A stretch of 18,016 nucleotides of DNA from JAVBNO01 sp031551485 (GTDB taxonomy: Bacteria > Bacillota > Clostridia > Oscillospirales > Ruminococcaceae). Below the pieces are notes generated by a model. The model made no database searches, had not been told where the DNA came from, and saw nothing but the letters and a program-made list of their open reading frames with translations. The position numbers were made by a program, and so were the translations under genes. The DNA lies in contig JAVBNO010000076.1 in NCBI GenBank assembly GCA_031551485.1, forward strand, positions 1 through 18,016, given 5' to 3'. Of the stretch, positions 6,166-13,107 are shown piece after piece (within the stretch, counting starts at the first letter, position 1; every line of letters begins with the position of its first letter).

Positions 6166-7557
6166 ATGCATATGCTTGGCGGATTCGTTGACTCTAATGC
6201 GACGGGCCATATTGCTATAATCATCGCTTTCTTATATCAAACCGTATTGATGTACATAAAGCTAGATTTGCTGATTCGCTTATGCGAAAAGGAAGCCCCC
6301 ATCAAACAAAAATTGATTTTATCTGTGCTCTGCGGCGGCATGGCCGCTGTTCTAATCGATTTTTCAAGAATGGGCTTTATCGATTTTGGCGTTCCCGTTC
6401 GCATGAAGCCATTACTCGTTTCGGTTCCCGGCATTGTGATCACATTCGTTTGCGCCCTTCTTTGCGTCTGGTCGCTCAAACTCACTCCCCTGCGCACCTT
6501 AGAGATTACTGTATATTCATACCTATATTTCCAAACGGTATCCAGTGTAGGCAGAATCATTAGCTCGCTTATCTTTGCGCAAACCACAGAGACAACTGAT
6601 TATTTCATGTATATCCAAATGTACGTGATGAATTTCATTGTTCTTTCGGCCATATATCGGGGAATGTCGTATATTTTAACCCATAAGCCGCATCTGCTGA
6701 TCATTAAGAGCGGCAGCGACACAACGCCCAGTACAAGTATTGCTTTTTCTGTTTTTCAGCTTTGCTATGTTTATTTCTGCGCTTCGATTATTATGGTATT
6801 GGTACCTGACGCGTTTGTGGCTAATGCGATTAGTGCATTGCTGTTAGCTGTGTTCATGGCGCTTTCTATTCTTTTAATCAACAACCGATATGCAAAGGCA
6901 GAGATACACAGCAAAGAAACACATATTCAATCGTTGTTTGAAAGCATGAATCAATTCAACGCGGTAAAGCATGATTTTTACAATATATTGCAAACTTACA
7001 ATGGTTATTTGGAAGTCGGTGATCTTGAAGCGTGCAAGAGATATCATCGGTCGCTTGTTGAAATGACAACGCAAGCCGGGAATTTATTGGATTTAAGCCT
7101 CCGTGCCGTTGAAAATCCTGCGCTTATCGCACTCTTTCTCAACAAGAATGACCAAGCGGAAAAGACGCATGTAAGGCTAAGTATCGGGATCAAATGTCCA
7201 CTGAATGAACTGCCTATTGAGGACATTGACCTTTGCCGCATTCTTTCCTGCCTTTTAGACAACGCCATTGAGGCGGCCGCCGATTCAATGGAAAAATCCG
7301 CTGCACTTACAATCGATCAAAATGCCGAGCTGCTGCATATCATCACTGTCACAAACAGCATTGATCATCCGGTAGACATCCCACAAATGCTCGCGGTTGG
7401 CGCCACAAGCAAAATTGGACATCAGGGCTTAGGGCTGGCCAATGTGCAGAGAATTGCCGCAAAATATTCCCATTGCGGATTTGAGATGACAAGCACCGAG
7501 CGCGAAGTGACCGCATGTATCAGACTGAAGCGCTATAGGCCGTTGCACAATGAATAA
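6166..7557 (+). CDS. Membrane sensor histidine kinase, GHKL (AgrC/CitS-like) family
   Basis: 463 aa from ATG 6166 with GGAGGG upstream. The N-terminal half (about 1-235) is a membrane sensor of roughly six hydrophobic segments. A linker follows, then the phosphoacceptor motif NAVKHDFYNIL with His269, the N box LLDNAIEAA with Asn366, and the G box GHQGLGLANVQRIAAKY starting at Gly418. This is the SpoOB/GHKL type of kinase used in peptide quorum sensing, bacteriocin control and citrate sensing. All three catalytic motifs are intact. Such kinases are nearly always encoded beside a LytTR or other response regulator; here neither neighbour is one, and no AgrB/AgrD-like pair is present in the window, so its partner must lie elsewhere. 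Preceded by its own promoter, followed by element A2. Confidence 0.9.
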   Translation: MHMLGGFVDSNATGHIAIIIAFLYQTVLMYIKLDLLIRLCEKEAPIKQKLILSVLCGGMAAVLIDFSRMGFIDFGVPVRMKPLLVSVPGIVITFVCALLCVWSLKLTPLRTLEITVYSYLYFQTVSSVGRIISSLIFAQTTETTDYFMYIQMYVMNFIVLSAIYRGMSYILTHKPHLLIIKSGSDTTPSTSIAFSVFQLCYVYFCASIIMVLVPDAFVANAISALLLAVFMALSILLINNRYAKAEIHSKETHIQSLFESMNQFNAVKHDFYNILQTYNGYLEVGDLEACKRYHRSLVEMTTQAGNLLDLSLRAVENPALIALFLNKNDQAEKTHVRLSIGIKCPLNELPIEDIDLCRILSCLLDNAIEAAADSMEKSAALTIDQNAELLHIITVTNSIDHPVDIPQMLAVGATSKIGHQGLGLANVQRIAAKYSHCGFEMTSTEREVTACIRLKRYRPLHNE

Positions 7558-7921
7558 TGCGCACGGTAATGCGACTGTCATATGTGTTCGTCTATGCCGT
7601 AATCCTTTATTGGATGTGGGTTTGCGAGTTTGTCCTGATGAACACCTGCACCAAAACAATCATCCGAACCCATCACAACCGGTGAACCTGCTGTGATGGG
7701 TTCGGATGATTGTTTTATCGGGCTATGATTTTTCCCCAAACGGTGTGAAACGGTGTCCGACAGTCAAAGGGACTGCTCAGGAACCAATCGTGTACCACTT
7801 CGGAAAGCAATGCCGATAGGACCACACCCAGGCGTATATACATGTGCGTCTTTGTCGTATCGTCGCGCCTGCATGCAAAAAGCACAGCGCATTCCGCTTG
7901 CTGTGGCGTATGCGCCGCAGT
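7558..7921. other. Intergenic region between convergent genes, 364 nt
   Basis: Holds repeat element A2 (7590-7716), then two tandem copies of AAACGGTGT (7738-7746 and 7748-7756) and a small CAGTC/GACTG dyad near 7761-7775. The rest (7776-7921) has open frames on the plus strand but no ribosome binding site or protein-like product; I see no gene. Confidence 0.6.
7590..7716 (+). repeat. Intergenic repeat element, copy A2 (conserved tract plus 25-bp perfect hairpin)
   Basis: Tract 7590-7670 matches copy A1 (706-788). The hairpin is perfect over 25 bp (7653-7677 with 7692-7716), with a 14-nt loop and AAAAC/GTTTT outer ends. It sits between convergent genes and would serve as a two-way terminator there. 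Confidence 0.75.
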
Positions 7922-8545
7922 TCAGTGCGCGGGCAAGGTTATTGCCTTGACCGCGTCCATGATGAACATCGAAGCATCCTGGTTCATAAAGACGCGTTTG
8001 CCGTGGTGGAACGTTTCGGATTTGATGTCCGCGAAGCCAATCTTCTTCAAGATGCCAGCCAGTTCGCCCTGGTCGAATCCATTGTGCACGTCGTCAGAGA
8101 CAACCGCCCCGGTCTTATCAAAATCGGCGATCAGCAGGTGCCCTCCCGCGTTTAGCGCGTCGTATAGACGAGACAGAACGGTTTCAACATCCTTGATGTG
8201 AATCAGGGTGTTTACCACGAAAATATAATCCGCGTGGATGTCTGCGGGAAGACCGGCTTCGAAGTCGCAGCACCGGGCTTTTGCGTTCGGCGCGTGCACC
8301 TTTGCCATCTTCCCTTCCACCTGCCCGACCATGTTGGCGGATGCATCGATGAAAAGAATGGAGCGGAAATCCCCGAGCAGTTGCAATCCCACCAGCCCGG
8401 TGCCGCAACCATAGTCAATGGCGTTCTTGTTTGCGCCATCGGTTACGCGGGCGCGAATGACATCGGCGATCATTTTTGCCATCTCGATGCGTTCAGGGGT
8501 ATCGTATCGATCGGCAATTGAATCAAATTTATCAATGTTTCCCAT
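7922..8545 (-). CDS. Class I SAM-dependent methyltransferase
   Basis: 207 aa. The start is set at ATG 8545 (GAGG 5 nt upstream, 7 nt after the upstream gene's stop) rather than the in-frame ATG 8581, which would lie inside the upstream gene. The product begins MGNIDKFDSIADRYDTPERI. SAM-binding motif I is IDYGCGTGLVG (about residues 43-53), the acidic end of beta-2 is FIDAS, and motif IV region reads ADYIFVVNTLIHI; GGHLLIADF follows. This is the UbiE/Methyltransf_11-like group; the substrate is unknown. Co-directional and probably co-transcribed with the small gene before it. Complete, with usual length for the fold. Confidence 0.88.
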   Translation of the reverse strand: MGNIDKFDSIADRYDTPERIEMAKMIADVIRARVTDGANKNAIDYGCGTGLVGLQLLGDFRSILFIDASANMVGQVEGKMAKVHAPNAKARCCDFEAGLPADIHADYIFVVNTLIHIKDVETVLSRLYDALNAGGHLLIADFDKTGAVVSDDVHNGFDQGELAGILKKIGFADIKSETFHHGKRVFMNQDASMFIMDAVKAITLPAH

Positions 8546-8552
8546 GGCAACC

Positions 8553-8783
8553 TCACAATTTCTGATTTTGTAATGCTTCATTCATTTTGCAAAACAGCAC
8601 AGTCTTTTCTTTCAAGGATATCTTCCCGACCTGGTAGCCATAGGAGAGCAATTCTTTTTTATAGTTCAAAAAAAAATGGTCTATCTCGACTCCTGCAATC
8701 TGATGAATTTCCGCAAAAGTCAATTTAATTTGCGCACTGCCATCGGCTTTAATGAATTCCCACAAGGGCTGATACTTACTCAT
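8553..8783 (-). CDS. Small DUF7662-like protein
   Basis: 76 aa from ATG 8783, chosen because AAGGA lies about 7 nt upstream and the product then begins MSKYQPLWEFIKADG, the usual start of this small family; an ATG at 8822 is in frame but lacks a ribosome binding site. Features: KYxPLWEFI N terminus, LTFAEIHQIAGVEIDHFFL helix, YKKELLSYGYQVGKIS and KEKTVLF. This pattern matches short uncharacterised proteins that I recall as DUF7662; the fold resembles a small helical DNA-associated domain but no function is established. Immediately upstream of the methyltransferase, divergent from the seven-gene operon. Confidence 0.75.
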   Translation of the reverse strand: MSKYQPLWEFIKADGSAQIKLTFAEIHQIAGVEIDHFFLNYKKELLSYGYQVGKISLKEKTVLFCKMNEALQNQKL

Positions 8784-8884
8784 CGCATTTCCTTTCATTC
8801 CCAATATAGGCCATATTACCATATTCCAAAAGAAAAATCGACTGGCTTCAAGTCGCCTAAAAAACCGCTGTGCATGGTTATTGA

Positions 8885-8913
8885 TTGCTATTGTGCCGAA
8901 TTTCGATTATATT
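8885..8913 (+). promoter_or_regulatory. Promoter of the seven-gene operon
   Basis: TTGCTA (8885-8890, 4 of 6), 17-nt spacer, TATATT (8908-8913, 5 of 6). Leader of about 35 nt to the ATG at 8955. Confidence 0.45.
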
Positions 8914-8954
8914 GATAGATGAACCGATGTATCATACGGAAGGAGGCGCTTGCC

Positions 8955-9950
8955 ATGGCCGACCCCATCAGCTGGCTGCTGGAGGGAGACAACCCCTCGG
9001 TGCGGTATTACACGCTGACAGATATATTGGATAAACCGGAAACCGATGCCGATGTGACCGCCGCCAAGGAGGCCATCATGCAGTCGGGCCTTGTGCCCGC
9101 CATTTTGGAAAAACAGCGCGACCCCGCCTATGAAGAGGGTTTTCACAGGTTCTACCACGCCAAGTACCGGGGCCTTGTGTGGCAGCTGATTGTGCTGGCG
9201 GAACTGGGCGCGGTACCGAATGAGCAGATCCGGACGCAGTGCGAATACCTGCTGGATCATTCACAGGCGGCAGACGGCGGTTTCGCCATGCAGACTGCCG
9301 TGACAACGGGCGGCGGCCGGGCCAGCGAGGTGATCCCCTGCCTGTGCGGCAACATGGTCTGGAGCCTGCTCCGCTTCGGCTATGGGGGCGATTTAAGGCT
9401 GCAAAGGGGCATTGGATGGCTCACTGGCCATATTCAGCTTCATGACGGAGAGGACAAGAGCCCGGCGGATGCCCGCTTTCACAACGAGGCTTGTTGGGGA
9501 AAGCACACCTGCTTTATGGGCGTCCTCAAGCCGCTTAAGGCCCTTGCCGCTATTCCCGGGGCGCAGCGAACACCCGATGTGGAAGAAGCGATTGCAAGCA
9601 TTGCCGAATACTTTCTCCTCCACCACATTTACAAACGCAGCCACGGCCTTGCCAAAGTTGCCAAGCCCGGCTGGCTTAAATTTGCTTTTCCTCTGATGTA
9701 TCAGACTGACACACTGGAAATTTTGGATATTCTGACCGGCCTTGGCCTTCGCGACGGGCGGATGCACGACGCCGTGGAGGTCGTGCGTTCCAAACAGGGT
9801 GACGACGGCCGCTGGAGGGCGGAAAATACGGCCAACAATGCCAAACTGCTGGTGCCGTTTTCGCAGGAGGACCAGGATAAATGGGTCACCCTGCGGGCCA
9901 TGCGGGTGCTCGGGCGCTGGGACGCGCAGGCATCAATGATTGGGAGGTAA
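8955..9950 (+). CDS. Prenyltransferase/squalene-cyclase-like alpha/alpha-toroid protein
   Basis: 331 aa from ATG 8955, chosen for GGAGG 10 nt upstream and the family-typical opening ADPISWLLEGDNPSVRYYTL; the in-frame ATG 8919 has no good site. Repeated helical units are visible: KYRGLVWQLIVLAELG, then CEYLLDHSQAADGGF, HTCFMGVLKPLKALAAI, and near the C terminus VVRSKQGDDGRWRAEN. Q-x-x-D-G-G/R-[FW] is the repeat signature of the squalene-cyclase/prenyltransferase toroid. Homologues of this exact type are often labelled 'nitrogen fixation protein NifH' in databases, which is a misnomer: no P-loop or iron-sulphur motif is present. No signal peptide, so probably cytoplasmic. Enzymatic role unknown; the acidic DxDD motif of cyclases is not seen. 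First gene of a tightly packed operon. Confidence 0.78.
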   Translation: MADPISWLLEGDNPSVRYYTLTDILDKPETDADVTAAKEAIMQSGLVPAILEKQRDPAYEEGFHRFYHAKYRGLVWQLIVLAELGAVPNEQIRTQCEYLLDHSQAADGGFAMQTAVTTGGGRASEVIPCLCGNMVWSLLRFGYGGDLRLQRGIGWLTGHIQLHDGEDKSPADARFHNEACWGKHTCFMGVLKPLKALAAIPGAQRTPDVEEAIASIAEYFLLHHIYKRSHGLAKVAKPGWLKFAFPLMYQTDTLEILDILTGLGLRDGRMHDAVEVVRSKQGDDGRWRAENTANNAKLLVPFSQEDQDKWVTLRAMRVLGRWDAQASMIGR

Positions 9951-9956
9951 TGTGAA

Positions 9957-10307
9957 ATGAAAAAACCAAGGGCGTACACCATGACCTTTGCCAGCGTTTA
10001 TCCGTTGTATATTGAAAAAGCCGAGAAAAAGGGCAGAACAAAAGCCGAAGTGGATGAAATGATCTTCTGGCTCACCGGTTATGATCAAAACTCTCTTCAG
10101 CAGCAGCTTGCCGAGGGGGCGGATATGGAGACCTTCTTCGCCCAGGCGCCGCAGATCAATCCCAACGCCGCCCTCATCAAAGGGGTGATCTGCGGATACC
10201 GGGTGGAAGAGATTGAAGATCCGATCATGCAAAAAATCCGCTGGCTGGATAAACTGGTGGACGAACTGGCCAAGGGGAAATCGCTGGAGCAGATACGCCG
10301 AAAATAG
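9957..10307 (+). CDS. DUF2200 family protein
   Basis: 116 aa from ATG 9957, with GGGAGG upstream and a 6-nt gap from the previous stop. The opening YTMTFASVYPLYIEKAEKKG, the middle MIFWLTGYD and the motif INPNAALIKGVICGYRVEEI fit the DUF2200 family, which is about this length throughout. Mainly helical, cytoplasmic, no catalytic residues recognisable. Function unknown. Confidence 0.85.
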   Translation: MKKPRAYTMTFASVYPLYIEKAEKKGRTKAEVDEMIFWLTGYDQNSLQQQLAEGADMETFFAQAPQINPNAALIKGVICGYRVEEIEDPIMQKIRWLDKLVDELAKGKSLEQIRRK

Positions 10308-10340
10308 TCAGACCGCTTTCGACAAGGAAGGAGGGGTGGT

Positions 10341-10733
10341 ATGGACCCGAATATATTCATGCTGTTTGAAAAAATGCCCGGCACCTTTCTCATTTATGAG
10401 GAACTGGAACGGCGCATTTTCGAGCGCTTTTCGGATGTGACGATCATGGTGAAAACGACACAGGTGAGCTTTTACAACACCCACGCCTTCGCCTGGGCAT
10501 GGCCGCCCTTTCGCAAGCGAAAAGGCTGGCCCGATGTGTACATGCTTGTCACTTTCGGGCTGGATTATCAGCTTGTGCACCCCCGCATTGCGGAATCGGT
10601 GGAGCCTTACCCCAACCGCTGGACACACCATGTCATTGTGCAGCGGCCAGACGAAATTGACGATGAGCTGATGGACTGGATTGCAAAAAGCTATCAGTTT
10701 TCGCTGCGCAAAGGGGGGCGGCGGCGTGGATGA
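10341..10733 (+). CDS. DUF5655-like protein
   Basis: 130 aa from ATG 10341 with AAGGAGG 8 nt upstream. Motifs: VTIMVKTTQVSFYNTHAFAWAWPP, then a basic turn RKRKGWPDVYMLVTFGL and a C-terminal WTHHVIVQRPDEIDDELMDW. The 'phase-lock' of KTQISF, AFAWVW and WTHH is what I recall for DUF5655, a domain related to small restriction-like or ligand-binding proteins whose role is not settled. No membrane segment. Its last 8 nt overlap the next gene's start. Confidence 0.7.
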   Translation: MDPNIFMLFEKMPGTFLIYEELERRIFERFSDVTIMVKTTQVSFYNTHAFAWAWPPFRKRKGWPDVYMLVTFGLDYQLVHPRIAESVEPYPNRWTHHVIVQRPDEIDDELMDWIAKSYQFSLRKGGRRRG

Positions 10734-11121
10734 TACAAAAGAGCGGGAAGAGGCGCTTCGCAGCATTGCCGATATGATTGCCCGCAGTGAAAAAGTGCAG
10801 GTGAAATTCGCACCGGGCACTTCCCAGCACACGCTGCAAAAGAACCGCATTCACGCCCTGCGCGTTGCCGAAGCTCTGGTCAAACAGCAGCCGGCGGACT
10901 GTGCAAGCGCCGGGGCATATACAACCGAGGAGTTGGCACGGGCGCAGGCGCCGCTTGATTCACTGGTTAGCAAAAGCGAAAAGGCCCGACAAAAATTGGC
11001 GCCGGGCAGCTGGCAGCACAACATGCTTTCGGACAATCTTAAGGCGCTGCATTTGGCCGGGTCGTTGCTGGCAAAAGCGTTGGAAGCCCGGCCCGATGTC
11101 AAAAATGACAGATTGGAGTGA
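10726..11121 (+). CDS. Two-repeat helical protein of unknown function
   Basis: 131 aa from GTG 10726, chosen because a G-rich Shine-Dalgarno-like run (10713-10718) precedes it; it overlaps the previous stop by 8 nt, suggesting translational coupling. An in-frame upstream ATG (10681) lies inside the previous gene. The product is an internal duplication: SEKVQVKFAPGTSQHTLQKN then RIHALRVAEAL (first unit), and SEKARQKLAPGSWQHNMLSD then NLKALHLAGSL (second unit). Each unit is SEK-x4-K-x-APG-[ST]-x-QH-x-[LM] followed by an amphipathic helix. Cytoplasmic by appearance. I do not recognise the family. Confidence 0.78.
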   Translation: MDDTKEREEALRSIADMIARSEKVQVKFAPGTSQHTLQKNRIHALRVAEALVKQQPADCASAGAYTTEELARAQAPLDSLVSKSEKARQKLAPGSWQHNMLSDNLKALHLAGSLLAKALEARPDVKNDRLE

Positions 11122-11127
11122 AACGGT

Positions 11128-12024
11128 ATGCAGAAAATTGCCCCTTGTATCTGGTACGACCGGGAGGCGCTGGCGGCCGCCGAATGGTATGTATCCGCGT
11201 TTGAAAACAGCCGCATCGAGTATGTGACCCATTATCTGGAGAACGACCCTTTTCCCACCGACATCCCCGCCGGCACACCGCTGACAGTGCGATTCACCCT
11301 GTGCGGACAGGAGTTTAACGCGCTGAACGGCGGCCCCGTTTTTAAGCCCACCCCCGCCGTTTCCTTCTTTGTGGACTGCGAAAGCGCAGGGCAGATGGAC
11401 GCCCTTTGGCATAAGCTTTCCGACGGGGGAACTGTGCTGATGGAGGTTGGAGAGTACCCGTTCAGCAAGCGGTTTGGCTGGCTGGCGGACAAATTCGGCG
11501 TTTCCTGGCAGATCAGTTTTTCGGGGCAACAGCAAAAAATTTCGCCCTACCTGATGTTTACCGAGCAAGTTTGCGGCCGGGCCGAAGAAGCAATGCGGTT
11601 TTATGCCGGCATTTTCGAAGACGCAGAAATACTGGACATCCACCACTATGGCGCCGAGGCGGGCGCCGCAGCAGGAACGGTTATGTTCGCGGGCTTCCAG
11701 CTGGCGGGCCAGCACTTTATGGCGGCGGACAGCACCTATCCTCACGGCTTTACCTTTAACGAGGGCATTTCTTTTTTAGTCTATTGCCATGATCAAGCCG
11801 AAATCGACTTTTTCTGGAACCGGCTGACCGACGGCGGTGAGGAGCAGCCCTGCGGCTGGTTAAAAGACCGGTTTGGGGTGTCCTGGCAGATTGTGCCCGA
11901 AAACATGGAAACGCTGGGCGATTCGGCCGACCCCATCCGGGCCGGGCGGGTCAATGCGGTATTGGTGAAAATGACAAAGCTTGACCTTGGGATTTTACAG
12001 GACGCCTATGACGGCTTGGGGTGA
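11128..12024 (+). CDS. Tandem VOC/PhnB-like (glyoxalase-fold) protein
   Basis: 298 aa from ATG 11128, 6 nt after the previous stop. Two copies of the PhnB/3-demethylubiquinone-9 3-methyltransferase-like domain: first about 1-132 (IAPCIWYDREALAAAEWYVS to KFGVSWQISF), second about 136-265 (ISPYLMFTEQ to RFGVSWQIVP). The repeated endings FGVSWQI and the DGG turn mark each unit. PhnB-type proteins are usually single-domain dimers, so a fused pair would supply both halves of the shared site in one chain. Function in this family is mostly unknown; the name ubiquinone methyltransferase is a database habit with no SAM site here. Confidence 0.88.
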   Translation: MQKIAPCIWYDREALAAAEWYVSAFENSRIEYVTHYLENDPFPTDIPAGTPLTVRFTLCGQEFNALNGGPVFKPTPAVSFFVDCESAGQMDALWHKLSDGGTVLMEVGEYPFSKRFGWLADKFGVSWQISFSGQQQKISPYLMFTEQVCGRAEEAMRFYAGIFEDAEILDIHHYGAEAGAAAGTVMFAGFQLAGQHFMAADSTYPHGFTFNEGISFLVYCHDQAEIDFFWNRLTDGGEEQPCGWLKDRFGVSWQIVPENMETLGDSADPIRAGRVNAVLVKMTKLDLGILQDAYDGLG

Positions 12025-12060
12025 CAGACGGAGACGATGCTTGGGGAGGAGAATGGGGCG

Positions 12061-12501
12061 ATGAAACTGCTGATCGATGCGGACGGTTGCCCGGTGGTGG
12101 ATGAGGCAGTGGGCGTTGCGCGGCAATATAACACCGAATGCATAATCGTCTGCGACACCTCCCATATATTTGCGAAGCCAGGGGCGCAGACCTTCACGGT
12201 TTCCAAGGGCGCGGACAGTGTGGATTTTGCGCTGGTCAACATGGTAAAACCGGGCGACATTGTTGTGACGCAGGATTATGGGCTTGCCGCCATGTGCCTT
12301 GCCAAAGGGGCGCGTCCCATCCGCCAGGACGGCATGGTGTACAGCGATGATAACATCGATTCCCTATTGCTGGCGCGGCACACGGCCAAAAAAATCCGCA
12401 TGGGCGGCGGCAGGCTTCGCGGCCCCGCCAAGCGCACCGCCGGGCAGGACACCGCGTTTGTGGGCGCGCTGACAAGGCTTTTATCGGGGGAAAAAGAATG
12501 A
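12061..12501 (+). CDS. yaiI: YaiI/YqxD family (DUF188, UPF0178) protein
   Basis: 146 aa from ATG 12061; GGAGGAG (12043-12049) is somewhat far but the family always opens with M-K-L-L-I-D-A-D-G-C-P. An in-frame ATG at 12037 would add eight residues not seen in relatives. Motifs: DADGCPVVDEA (acidic, metal-binding-like), VDFALVNMVKPGDIVVTQDYGLA and a C-terminal RGPAKRT; the fold is PIN-like, which suggests a nuclease, though activity is not established. Overlaps the next gene by 4 nt (ATGA). Confidence 0.92.
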   Translation: MKLLIDADGCPVVDEAVGVARQYNTECIIVCDTSHIFAKPGAQTFTVSKGADSVDFALVNMVKPGDIVVTQDYGLAAMCLAKGARPIRQDGMVYSDDNIDSLLLARHTAKKIRMGGGRLRGPAKRTAGQDTAFVGALTRLLSGEKE

Positions 12502-12695
12502 ACGGGCAAAACAAAAGCGATATCAAAATTGGCGCGCTGGTGGATATCGTGCTTAAAAAAGACCAGCCGACCGGCGTTCTGACCCGCGGCCGGGTGCTGC
12601 GCATTCTGACGAAAAGCGCTTTTCACCCTCACGGCATCAAGGTGATGCTGGAGGACGGCCAGGTTGGCCGGGTGAAGGCAGTGGCAGAAGAATAG
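12498..12695 (+). CDS. ywbE: YwbE family protein
   Basis: 65 aa from ATG 12498, overlapping the previous stop by 4 nt. The sequence DIKIGALVDIVLKKDQPTG, then LTRGRVLRILT, HPHGIKVMLEDGQVGRV is the complete, highly conserved YwbE (DUF2196) family. It is a small beta-rich, KOW-like domain; function unknown. Last gene of the operon; no strong terminator follows. Confidence 0.92.
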   Translation: MNGQNKSDIKIGALVDIVLKKDQPTGVLTRGRVLRILTKSAFHPHGIKVMLEDGQVGRVKAVAEE

Positions 12696-13107
12696 GAGCT
12701 TGGGCCGCTTGCCGAAAATCAAGCATCCTGCTTTTAAATTGGATCCAGCGGCCGCACCTAAACGAATTCGTCACGCCAAAAGGGCATTTTTATCTTTACG
12801 ATTAGGCACCCTTTCGGCCTTTGGGTCGGCAAGCTTGATCGGCGGTTTGCACTTGACATTTGCTCCAATTGCTTCTAATCTGTATGTATCCAATGTTGAT
12901 ATGCCCCGCGGACAAACCACTATTGATGGGGCAGCCGCCTGAAACAGCACTTGCATCAGCAAACCATGATCAGTCCCATCACCTAGTGCCGGAAAGTCAA
13001 CTGCTATCCAAGTGGCTCCCGCATGGTTGCAAAGGGCGATACAGTGTTTTCACCTTCTATATTTGTAAGACCGGCATCTGGTCGGTATTCTGAAAGGAGC
13101 CATCATT
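12696..13107. other. 412-nt island with decayed-looking coding on both strands
   Basis: Codon use and GC are unlike the flanking genes. On the plus strand, TTG 12709 (AGGAG ten nt upstream, right after the ywbE stop) opens a 77-codon frame to TGA 12940-12942, and the same frame continues protein-like past this TGA and a second one about 36 nt on. On the minus strand a frame from about 13052 to 12771 also reads protein-like (ALCNHAGATWIAVDFPALGD). One strand is probably a shadow of the other. I recognise neither; a pseudogene or remnant is most likely. Confidence 0.4.
12853..12881 (+). promoter_or_regulatory. Possible promoter ahead of the hexokinase gene
   Basis: Perfect TTGACA (12853-12858), 17-nt spacer, TAATCT (12876-12881, 4 of 6). 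It would give a leader of about 220 nt to the hexokinase start, and it lies inside the decayed island, so it may be chance. Confidence 0.35.

Noticed and set aside
7753..8201. Overlapping plus-strand ORFs after element A2
   Set aside because: Low-complexity, Arg/Ser-rich translations without ribosome binding sites that run into the opposite-strand methyltransferase.
12741..12836. BamHI, NotI, EcoRI and HindIII sites within 100 bp, like a cloning polylinker
   Set aside because: The sites are separated by ordinary sequence that stays protein-like through them and match no polylinker I know; chance in natural DNA is more likely.
12771..12945. TGA read as tryptophan or selenocysteine in the 12.7-13.1 kb island
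   Set aside because: TGA ends several well-defined genes here (yaiI, the SUKH gene and the ABC ATPase), and there is no SECIS-like structure evident; decay explains the stops better.
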